Shown: piece by piece, positions 1-7,200 of the stretch | Layout of the letters: every line of letters begins with the position of its first letter | How positions within the stretch are numbered: position 1 is the stretch's first letter | Source: JACCZR01 sp963830065 | GTDB taxonomy: Bacteria; Actinomycetota; Thermoleophilia; Solirubrobacterales; Thermoleophilaceae | DNA length: 64,000 nt | Direction of reading: 5' to 3' | Assembly (NCBI GenBank): GCA_963830065.1 | Contig: CAWHLA010000009.1 | Location: 186,001 to 250,000, forward strand | The notes under the pieces: generated by a model | Databases searched by the model: none | Seen by the model: the letters and a program-made list of their open reading frames with translations, nothing else | What the model was told of the DNA's origin: nothing | Translations under genes and position numbers: made by a program

Positions 1-115
1 ACTCGGGGCTCCTTGTGGGGAGTTCCGGAGAACACCCACGCTTGCAGATGCAGGCCCAACTCCCGAACGGCAGCGGCAAGCTGGGGCCTCTGTCAGTCTG
101 AGGAGCGAGTTTGGC
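1..115. other. Intergenic stretch upstream of mnmA
   Basis: No convincing ORF is seen. GGGAGTT (18-24) can pair with AACTCCC (58-64), and CTTG (12-15) with CAAG (77-80), so a structured leader or the tail of an RNA gene starting outside the window is possible. I do not recognise an RNA family in it. Confidence 0.25.
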
Positions 116-1522
116 GTGAATCTGGCCTATCCCCATTCGGGTGCCGCAGGTGGTTCTTCCTGCGGTGACCTCCTGCGCGTGAGTCTTCACGTGGACGCCG
201 CGCGGGTGACCTCCGCCGAGATCGAGCTCGAGGGCTGTGGGGCGCTGCGCGCCGCCGCCGACGCGGTCGTCGAGCTCGTCGAGGATGCCCCGCTGCTCGA
301 CGCCGCTCGCATCACCCCGGCGGACATCGCCGCGGCGGCCGGTGGCCTGACGCGGGCCGGGCGTCACGGAGCAGACCTCGCCGCCGACGCGCTGCACCGC
401 GCGCTGGGCGCGGCCGTGCGCGACGGCGGACCAACGCTGCCCCCACACCCGGGCCGCGCGGCCGTCGCGCTGAGCGGCGGCGTCGACAGCGCGGTCGCCG
501 CCCACCTGCTGCGCGAGAGCGGTCGCGACGTGGTGGCGCTGACGCTCGAGTTGTGGGCCGACCCCTCCACCGACGGCGAGCGCTCCTGCTGCTCGCCGAG
601 CGCCGTGCTCGGCGCGCGCGCCCTGGCGCACTCGATGGGCCTGCCGCACTTCACACTCGACCTGCGCGACGACTTCCGCACCGGCGTTGTCGATCCCTTC
701 CTGGACGCCCACGCCGCTGGCCGCACCCCCAACCCGTGCGTGCGCTGCAACGGGCAGGTCCGGTTCGACTCGATGCTCCACGCCGCCGAGCGGCTCGGCG
801 CGGGCGAGCTGGCCACCGGTCACTACGCGCGCGTACGCGAGGACCGCGACGGGCCTCTGCTGTGCGCGGCCCAGAGCGCCGACAAGGACCAGAGCTACAT
901 GCTCGCCCGCCTGCCCTCGGAGCACCTCGCCCGGCTGACCTTTCCCCTCGGCGAGATGAGCAAGCCGCACGTGCGCGACGTCGCGCGGGAGGCGGCTCTC
1001 CCGGTGGCCGAGAAGCGTGAGAGCCAGGACCTCTGCTTCGTGGCCGGCCTGGGCCCGCGCGGGTTCATCCGCCGCCACGGCGGCCGCCGGCTGGCCGAGC
1101 GCCGCGGCGACATCGTCGACCGCGCGGGGCGCCGTCTCGGCGGGCACGACGGTCAGCACCTGTTCACGGTGGGCCAGCGCCGCGGCCTGGGTGTCGCGGC
1201 CGAGGAGCCGCTGTACGTGCTGTCGAAGGACGCCGCGCACAACCAAGTGGTGGTCGGGCCGCGAGACCAGCTCGGGGCGACGCGCGTGAGCGTGGAGGAC
1301 GTCCGCCTGCACCGGCGCGGCGACCGCGTGAGCGCCGTGAAGCTGCGTTACCGCTCGCGGGCGGTCGGCTGCCGGGTGCAGGGCGATCCCTCGGCCGGAG
1401 ACCACGCCGCGCTCGAGCTGTCACTGGAGCGGCCCGTCGAGGCGGTTGCGCCCGGTCAGGCCGCGGTCCTGCTCGACGGCGACCTGGTCGTCGGCGAGGC
1501 CACGATCACGAGGGCGGCATGA
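116..1522 (+). CDS. mnmA: IscU-like domain fused to tRNA 2-thiouridylase MnmA
   Basis: The main part is MnmA, which activates U34 of Lys/Glu/Gln tRNAs with ATP and inserts sulfur. The PP-loop SGGVDS is at residues 120-125, NPCVRC at 206-211 and the second catalytic cysteine is C307 in SQDLCFV; the roughly 360-residue MnmA portion is of normal length. It is preceded by about 100 residues resembling an IscU/NifU scaffold: SCGD at 15-18, EGCGAL at 39-44, and RHGADLAADAL at 83-93, which matches the family's last motif with Gly replacing the third ligand Cys. The GTG start at 116 has AGGAG at 101-105. The end overlaps the next gene as ATGA. The MnmA call is firm; the scaffold call rests on motif spacing. 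Confidence 0.93.
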   Translation: MNLAYPHSGAAGGSSCGDLLRVSLHVDAARVTSAEIELEGCGALRAAADAVVELVEDAPLLDAARITPADIAAAAGGLTRAGRHGADLAADALHRALGAAVRDGGPTLPPHPGRAAVALSGGVDSAVAAHLLRESGRDVVALTLELWADPSTDGERSCCSPSAVLGARALAHSMGLPHFTLDLRDDFRTGVVDPFLDAHAAGRTPNPCVRCNGQVRFDSMLHAAERLGAGELATGHYARVREDRDGPLLCAAQSADKDQSYMLARLPSEHLARLTFPLGEMSKPHVRDVAREAALPVAEKRESQDLCFVAGLGPRGFIRRHGGRRLAERRGDIVDRAGRRLGGHDGQHLFTVGQRRGLGVAAEEPLYVLSKDAAHNQVVVGPRDQLGATRVSVEDVRLHRRGDRVSAVKLRYRSRAVGCRVQGDPSAGDHAALELSLERPVEAVAPGQAAVLLDGDLVVGEATITRAA

Positions 1523-1908
1523 GCATGGACCGGATCGAGCTGACCACGCCCCTGTCGCGCGACTTCCGCGCGGTGGTCCGGCTGATCGTGGGCGGGATCG
1601 CCGAGACGCTGGACTTCGCCTTCGATGAGGTGGACGACCTCCAACTCGCCGTCGAGCGCCTGCTCGCCGAAGCGGGCCAGGACGGCAGCGTGAACATCGC
1701 CTTCGAGCTGGGTACCCGCAGCGTCCGCACCCACGTCGGCCCGCTCCGCGAGCGCGCCATCGCCGACGCGCTCCAGGGACCGCCGCCGGCACCCGGCGAG
1801 CTGAACCTGCGCCGCATCCTCGAGGCCGTGGTCGACTCCTACGGCGTGGAGGACGCCGCCGACGGGGCCATCTACGTCCGCCTCGAGAAGCTGCGGGAGG
1901 CACGGTGA
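1519..1908 (+). CDS. RsbW-like anti-sigma factor homologue (degenerate HATPase)
   Basis: This 129-residue protein overlaps mnmA by 4 bp (ATGA) and the following sigma factor gene by 4 bp (GTGA), the usual position of an anti-sigma partner of SigB-type factors. The N-terminal half has the pattern of the RsbW/SpoIIAB family (LTTPLSRDFRAVVRLIVGG, then DEVDDLQLAVERLLAEAG). The N-box asparagine of the kinase fold is missing, since the helix reads VERLLAEAG, and no clear DxGxG box follows. It may therefore bind the sigma factor without kinase activity. The family assignment comes from overall pattern and context. Confidence 0.6.
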   Translation: MSMDRIELTTPLSRDFRAVVRLIVGGIAETLDFAFDEVDDLQLAVERLLAEAGQDGSVNIAFELGTRSVRTHVGPLRERAIADALQGPPPAPGELNLRRILEAVVDSYGVEDAADGAIYVRLEKLREAR

Positions 1909-2669
1909 GGCAGCGCACCCGCTCGCCCAGCGAGGCCGCCAAGGCCCGCGAGCAGGATCGCGTGCTGCTCCGCCGCTATCACGAGGGCGGCGACGACAGC
2001 GCGCGCGAGGAGCTGATCGAGCGCCACCTCCCGCTGGTGCGCTCGCTGGCTCGCCGCTACGCGGGGCGCGGGGAGTCGCTGGAGGACATCGAGCAGGTCG
2101 GGGCGATCGGGCTGATCAAGGCGATCGACCGGTTCGAGCTGGAGCGTGAGGTCTCCCTGGCCACCTACGCCACGCCGAACGTGGTGGGCGAGATCAAGCG
2201 CCACTTCCGCGACAAGGGCTGGGCCATTCGCGTGCCGCGAGCGCTCCAAGAGCTCAACGCGTCGATGTCCAGCGCCATCGACCGCCTCACCGGACGTCTG
2301 GGCCGCTCACCGTCGATCGCCGAGATCGCCGCCGAGCTGAAGTCCACCTCCGAGGACGTGCTCGAGGCGCTCGAGGTGGGTTCGGCTTACTCCACCGTCT
2401 CCCTGTCGACCGGCCCGGGCGGCGAGGAGGACCTCGACCCGATGGAGACCATCGGCGAGGAGGACACGGGCTTCGACCAGATGGAAACGCGGACCTCGCT
2501 CGCGCCCGCCTTCGACCAGTTGCCCGAGCGTGAGCGCGAGATCCTGCGCATGCGCTTCGAAGAAGGGCTGCCGCAGACGCAGATCGCCGAGCGCGTCGGG
2601 CTGTCGCAGATGCACGTGTCGCGGCTGATCCGCAAGTCGCTCGCGACGATGCGAGACGAACTGGCCTAG
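1905..2669 (+). CDS. SigB/SigF-type RNA polymerase sigma factor
   Basis: This 254-residue sigma-70 family protein directs RNA polymerase to alternative (stress-type) promoters. Region 2 covers about residues 40-105 (HLPLVRSLARRYAGRG, DIEQVGAIGLIKAIDRFE, ATYATPNVVGEIKRHFRDK). Region 3 starts at IRVPRALQELN, and region 4 with a helix-turn-helix runs from about 203 (LPEREREILRMRFEEGLPQT, QIAERVGLSQMHVSRLIRK). Region 1.1 is absent, as in the SigB/F/G group. It is translationally coupled to the upstream RsbW-like gene, which suggests a sigma/anti-sigma pair; no RsbV-type antagonist lies in the window. Confidence 0.92.
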   Translation: MRQRTRSPSEAAKAREQDRVLLRRYHEGGDDSAREELIERHLPLVRSLARRYAGRGESLEDIEQVGAIGLIKAIDRFELEREVSLATYATPNVVGEIKRHFRDKGWAIRVPRALQELNASMSSAIDRLTGRLGRSPSIAEIAAELKSTSEDVLEALEVGSAYSTVSLSTGPGGEEDLDPMETIGEEDTGFDQMETRTSLAPAFDQLPEREREILRMRFEEGLPQTQIAERVGLSQMHVSRLIRKSLATMRDELA

Positions 2670-4171
2670 TGACAGGGCTCCGGCTCGCGGCCTGCGCGGC
2701 CTGCGCGCTGGCCCTGGCCGGGTGTGCCGGCGAGGGTCTCGGCGTGGGGGAGGACGCGCGCAAGGGCGGCACTCTGACCCTTGCGCTCGACCGACCGCCG
2801 GGCTCCCTGGATCCCGCCGTGGCGTCCGGACCCCAGGCGCGGCTCGTCGTCCGGCAGGCCTACGTTGGGCCGCTCACCCTGCGCCGCGCGACCGGGCGGG
2901 AGGGGACCGACGTGGTACCCGGCCTAGCCGACGGGCTGCCCACGGTCTCCGACGGCGGGCTGAGTTGGCGGCTCAAGCTGCGTCGCGGGCTGCGGTACTC
3001 GGACGGGACGCCGCTGCGGGCGAACGACCTGGTGCGCTCGTTGCGCCGCGTCAGGGCGCTGAGCCGACCGGGACGGCGGTTGTTCGCGCGCGTCGACTCG
3101 GTGGAGGCCGACGACCGCACCGGGGTCGTCGTGTACCGGCTGAGCGCTCCCGACCGGACCTTCGCCCAGGTGCTGGCCAGCACCTACGCGGCTCCGGTGT
3201 CCAGCCGCACGCCGCTGACCGACCGGGGTGAGCGCCCGCCGCCCGGCATCGGTCCCTACCGCCTCGCGCGCGTGCGCGGGGAGTACGTGCTGCTCCGCCG
3301 CAGGCGCTTCCGCCTGCCCGACGTGCCGGAGGCAAACGTGGACCGGATCGCGATCACGGTCGAGCCCGACCCCGAGCGCCGCGCCCGGCGGGCGCTGTCG
3401 GGCGACGTCGACGCCACCATCGGGTCGCTTCCCGCGCAGCGACTGCCCGACGTCCGGTCAAAGTACGCCCGCCGCTACGACGAGAGCGTGGGCCTGTCGA
3501 GCACGATGTTCGCGCTGAACTCGCGCTCGGCGCCCTTCGACGACATCCGTGTTCGCCAGGCGGTCAACTACGCGGTCGACTCCGAGGCGTTCGGCCGCGT
3601 GCTCGACGGGCGCCTGCGAGCGGGTTGCACCGTGCTCCCGCCCACGATCAACGGCTACCGCGAGCCCGACCCGTGCCCGTGGGGAGACCCAACGGAGCCC
3701 GGGGACCTGCGCGAGGCAGCGTCGCTGATGCGGGACTCCGGCGCTGAGGGCACGCGGGTGACCGTGGGCGGCAGCACCAGCCCGGGGGACCGGGCGGTGG
3801 TGAGGTCGTTCGCGCGCATGCTGCGAAAGCTCGGGCTGCGGGCGCGCGTGGTCGCACCGCGGGCTTCGGCCCAGGCGGAGCTGGTGCACCTGCGTCCGCT
3901 GCTGGCCCACCCCGAGCCCTACTTCCGCGCGCTTCGCCGCCTGGATCCGCAGCTGGCCCGCGCAGCCGCTCGCGTGCCGGTGGACCCCGACCCCGATCGG
4001 ACCGCCGAGGACTGGGCCACGCTCGACACCACGCTGATCGAGCGGGCGCGCGTCGTGCCCCTCGGCTACGACGAGGACGCGACGCTGCTCTCGGCCCGCA
4101 TCGACGCCGAGAACTGCTTCCGGGCGCACCCCGAGTTCGGTGCCGACCTGTCCAGCTTCTGCCTAGAGTGA
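2669..4171 (+). CDS. ABC transporter substrate-binding lipoprotein, family 5 (peptide type)
   Basis: A 500-residue extracytoplasmic solute-binding protein of the oligopeptide/nickel (SBP_bac_5) type. A lipobox LAGC places the lipidated cysteine at residue 19. The mature part begins KGGTLTLALDRPPGSLDPA and contains LRRGLRYSDGTPLRANDLV and DDIRVRQAVNYAVD, all characteristic of this family. Its GTG start overlaps the stop of the sigma factor gene (TAGTG). No permease or ATPase genes are adjacent, so it is either an orphan component or serves a transporter encoded elsewhere. Ligand unknown. Confidence 0.85.
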   Translation: MTGLRLAACAACALALAGCAGEGLGVGEDARKGGTLTLALDRPPGSLDPAVASGPQARLVVRQAYVGPLTLRRATGREGTDVVPGLADGLPTVSDGGLSWRLKLRRGLRYSDGTPLRANDLVRSLRRVRALSRPGRRLFARVDSVEADDRTGVVVYRLSAPDRTFAQVLASTYAAPVSSRTPLTDRGERPPPGIGPYRLARVRGEYVLLRRRRFRLPDVPEANVDRIAITVEPDPERRARRALSGDVDATIGSLPAQRLPDVRSKYARRYDESVGLSSTMFALNSRSAPFDDIRVRQAVNYAVDSEAFGRVLDGRLRAGCTVLPPTINGYREPDPCPWGDPTEPGDLREAASLMRDSGAEGTRVTVGGSTSPGDRAVVRSFARMLRKLGLRARVVAPRASAQAELVHLRPLLAHPEPYFRALRRLDPQLARAAARVPVDPDPDRTAEDWATLDTTLIERARVVPLGYDEDATLLSARIDAENCFRAHPEFGADLSSFCLE

Positions 4172-6804
4172 CCGGCTGGCTTATGGAAACCGCCGCGATA
4201 CGTGAGCAGTTCCTCTCGTTCTTCGAGGAACGGGGCCACCGCCGCATGCCGTCGGCGTCGCTGGTGCCGCCCACCTACGACCCGTCGGTGCTGCTCACCA
4301 CGGCCGGCATGCAGCCCTTCAAGCCCTACTTCCGGGGGGAAGAGGACCCGCCTACCCGGCGCCTGACCTCGTGCCAGAAGTGCTTCCGCACGCCGGACAT
4401 CGAGGAGGTCGGCACCACCGCCCGGCACCTGACCTTCTTCGAGATGCTCGGCAACTTCTCGGTCGGCGACTATTTCAAGGACCAGGCCGTGCGCTACGCG
4501 CTCGAGCTCTCGACCGAGGGTTTCGGGTTGGCGGAGGAGGACATCTGGATCACGGTCTTCGGCGGCGACGAGGACCTCGGCATCGGCCCCGACGAGGAGG
4601 CGATCGAGCACTGGCGCGCCGTGGGCGTCCCGGATGAGCGCATCGTCCCCCTCGGGCGCGCCGACAACTTCTGGCAGGCCGGCCCGACCGGCCCCTGCGG
4701 CCCGTGCTCCGAGTTGTACCTCGACCGCGGCGTCGAGTTCGGCGGGCCCGACGACCGGCCGGGCGACGACACCGACCGCTTTCTCGAGTACTGGAACCTC
4801 GTGTTCATGCAGTTCGAGCTGCACGCCGACGGCTCGCTCACCGACCTGCCGGCCAAGAACATCGACACGGGGCTGGGCTTGGAGCGCATGGCCGCGATCC
4901 TCCAGGACGTGCCGTCGGTGTTCGACACCGACGGCTTCCGGCCGCTGGTTGCCCTCGGCGAGGAGCTGTCGGGGCACACGTACGGCGAGAGCTTCCCCGT
5001 GACCCGCGCACTGCGGATCCTGTCCGACCACGGCCGTGGCGCGGCGTTCATGATGGCCGACGGCGTCGTCCCGTCCAACGAGGACCGCGGCTACGTGCTG
5101 CGCCGGATCATGCGGCGGGCGATCCAGCAGGGCAAGGTGCTGCGGATCGACGACCCGTTTCTGCCTGCGTTGTTCGAGCGCGTGATCGAGACGGTGGGGG
5201 ACGCCTACCCCGAGCTCGCCGCCCAGCGGGACACGATCATGGGCTGGGCGCGCGCCGAGGAGGAAGGTTTTGGCCGCACTTTGGAGCAGGGACAGCGCCT
5301 GCTTGGTGATCTCGTCGCCCGCGCGCGGGAAGAAGAAACCTCGTGGGTGAGCGCGGAGGACGCCTTTCGCCTGCACGACACATACGGGTTTCCCTTCGAG
5401 ATGACGCGAGAGATGCTGGCCGAGGAGGGCCTATCGGTCGACGATCAGGGGTTCGAGGAGCTGATGGACCGCGCGCGGGAGATCGCTCGCGCCGGGGGCG
5501 GCCGCACCGCGGCTGCCACCGGCGGACAGCACGAGCGGGTGCTGGCGTTCGCTCGTGCCGCGGAGCCCAGCCACTTCCGCGGGTACGAGTCCACCGAGCT
5601 GGAGACGGTCGTCAGCGCCGTCGAGCGGGTCAACGGCTTGGTGCTGGTCAAGCTCGAGGAGAGCCCCTTCTACGCCGAAGGCGGCGGTCAGGTGGCCGAT
5701 CGCGGACGGGTCGAGACGCCGTCCGGCGCGGGCCAGGTGACCGACGTGTACCGCGTGGGCGACGACCAGGCACTGGCGCTCGAGGAGGTGGAGGGGGAGA
5801 TCGGACCGGGGGAGACCGCCCGGGCGGCCGTGGACCGGGCCCTGCGGCTGGAGACGATGCGCAACCACACGGCCACTCATCTGCTGCACGCCGCGCTGCG
5901 CGAGCGGCTGGGCACCCATGTGCGCCAGGCCGGCTCCTACGTCGGCCCCGACAAGCTGCGGTTCGACTTCACCCACGGCGAGCGCCTCAGCCGGGAGGAG
6001 CTCGAGGATGTGGAACGCAGGATCGCCGAGTGGATCGCGGGCGGCCACCCGGTGCACGCGTTGGAGACAACCCGCGAGGAGGCCGAGCGCCTGGGGGCCA
6101 TGGCCCTGTTCGGCGAGAAGTACGGCGACTGGGTCCGGATGGTGGAGGTCGACGGCGTCTCGCGCGAGCTGTGCGGCGGGACCCACGTGGGTTCCACAGC
6201 CGAGGTGGGCCTGTTCCACGTGACCACGGAGACCTCGAGTGCCTCCAACGTGCGTCGCATCGAGGCGGTCAGCGGGAGCGCCGCGGCCACCCTGTTTCGC
6301 GAGCGAAGCGAGAGCCTGCGGCGGATCGCCGAGCTGGTGCGCGCGCCCGAGGCCGAGGCGGTGCGCGGCGTCGAGCGGCTGGCCGAGCGGGTCAAGGAGC
6401 TGGGCAAGAAGCCCTCCGGCGCGCCCGACCAGGGTGCCGCCGAGGCGCTGGTGGCCAAGGCGGCCGAGACCGCCGGCGTACCCGTGGTGGTGGAGCCGGT
6501 GGACGGCAGCGAGCCGAAGGCCCTGCTCGCGCTGTCGGACACGGTGCGCCAGAAGCTGGGCGATGCAGTGGTGGTGCTGGGCACTGCGGGCGAGGAGCGC
6601 GTGAGCCTGGTGGCCCAGGTGGCGCCGGCGGTGGCCGAGCGCGGAGTTCGCGCGGGCGAGGTGATCAGCGAGGCTGCCGAGGTCGTCGGTGGCGGAGGTG
6701 GCGGCCGCGACACCATGGCCCAGGCGGGCGGCCGCGAGCCGCAGAAGCTGCCCGAGGCGCTGGCCGCGGCGCGCGCCGCGATCGAGCGGGCGCTCTCAAC
6801 ATGA
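4168..6804 (+). CDS. alaS: Alanyl-tRNA synthetase
   Basis: This enzyme charges tRNA-Ala and edits mischarged Ser and Gly. The full-length protein (about 875 residues) has the class II core at the N-terminus (EIR-type start, LTTAGMQPFKPYF, FFEMLGNFSVGDYFK). The editing/zinc site contains NHTATHLLHAAL near residue 566 and CGGTHV near 669, and the C-terminal glycine-rich segment GGGGGGRDTMAQAGG is typical. GTG at 4168 overlaps the previous stop (GTGA); ATG at 4183, giving METAAIREQFLSFF, matches the usual family start equally well. It is followed by ruvX with an ATGA overlap, the common alaS-ruvX-mltG order. Confidence 0.97.
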   Translation: MTGWLMETAAIREQFLSFFEERGHRRMPSASLVPPTYDPSVLLTTAGMQPFKPYFRGEEDPPTRRLTSCQKCFRTPDIEEVGTTARHLTFFEMLGNFSVGDYFKDQAVRYALELSTEGFGLAEEDIWITVFGGDEDLGIGPDEEAIEHWRAVGVPDERIVPLGRADNFWQAGPTGPCGPCSELYLDRGVEFGGPDDRPGDDTDRFLEYWNLVFMQFELHADGSLTDLPAKNIDTGLGLERMAAILQDVPSVFDTDGFRPLVALGEELSGHTYGESFPVTRALRILSDHGRGAAFMMADGVVPSNEDRGYVLRRIMRRAIQQGKVLRIDDPFLPALFERVIETVGDAYPELAAQRDTIMGWARAEEEGFGRTLEQGQRLLGDLVARAREEETSWVSAEDAFRLHDTYGFPFEMTREMLAEEGLSVDDQGFEELMDRAREIARAGGGRTAAATGGQHERVLAFARAAEPSHFRGYESTELETVVSAVERVNGLVLVKLEESPFYAEGGGQVADRGRVETPSGAGQVTDVYRVGDDQALALEEVEGEIGPGETARAAVDRALRLETMRNHTATHLLHAALRERLGTHVRQAGSYVGPDKLRFDFTHGERLSREELEDVERRIAEWIAGGHPVHALETTREEAERLGAMALFGEKYGDWVRMVEVDGVSRELCGGTHVGSTAEVGLFHVTTETSSASNVRRIEAVSGSAAATLFRERSESLRRIAELVRAPEAEAVRGVERLAERVKELGKKPSGAPDQGAAEALVAKAAETAGVPVVVEPVDGSEPKALLALSDTVRQKLGDAVVVLGTAGEERVSLVAQVAPAVAERGVRAGEVISEAAEVVGGGGGGRDTMAQAGGREPQKLPEALAAARAAIERALST

Positions 6805-7200
6805 CGGGCCGGGTGCTCGCACTCGACCACGGGTCGGCCCGCTGTGGTTGCGCGGTCTCCGATCCGTCGGGGACGCTGGCGACTCCGCTGAGCTGCGGTG
6901 GCGCGACCCGACGAGGAGGCGGGGCTGGATGCCCTGGCGGCCCTGGTTGCCGAACGCGACGTGGAGCGGATCGTCGTCGGCCTGCCCATCACCCTCGCCG
7001 GCGAGGAGGGTGAGCAGGCTCGTGCCGCGCGCGCGTTCGCCGACGTCCTGCGCGAGCGGGTGGACCTGCCGGTGGAACTGCACGACGAGCGCCTGACGAC
7101 ACGAATGGCCGAGCGGTCGGGCGGGGGCGCGGATACCGACTCGCGCGCCGCGGCGCATCTGCTGGAGAGCTGGCTGGCCGCGCAGGGGCAGCGGGCGTGA
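6801..7200 (+). pseudogene. ruvX: RuvX/YqgF Holliday junction resolvase homologue, interrupted by a frameshift
   Basis: RuvX (YqgF) is an RNase H-fold nuclease implicated in 16S rRNA maturation. The N-terminus MTGRVLALDHGSARCGCAVS is read from ATG 6801, overlapping the alaS stop. The rest (ARPDEEAGLDALAALVAERD, IVVGLPITLAGEEGEQARAA, LHDERLTTRMAE, DSRAAAHLLESWL) is read one base later, from about 6895 to 7200. One extra base around 6892-6897 explains the break; without it the product is about 132 residues and contiguous. The catalytic residues (D in LALDHG, E in DERLTT, D in DSRAAAH) are all present, so a sequencing error is as likely as real loss. Confidence 0.85.

Noticed and set aside
1..115. 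6S, SRP or other small RNA at the window start
   Set aside because: Short inverted repeats exist but none of the conserved sequence motifs of these RNAs is present, and the element would be cut by the window edge.
4066..5376. A 436-codon minus-strand frame opposite alaS
   Set aside because: Same reason: it mirrors the alaS codons and shows no family pattern of its own.
6880..6905. Programmed frameshift in ruvX
   Set aside because: No slippery run, stimulatory hairpin or upstream internal ribosome-site pattern is apparent, and two other genes show similar shifts, so error or mutation is simpler.
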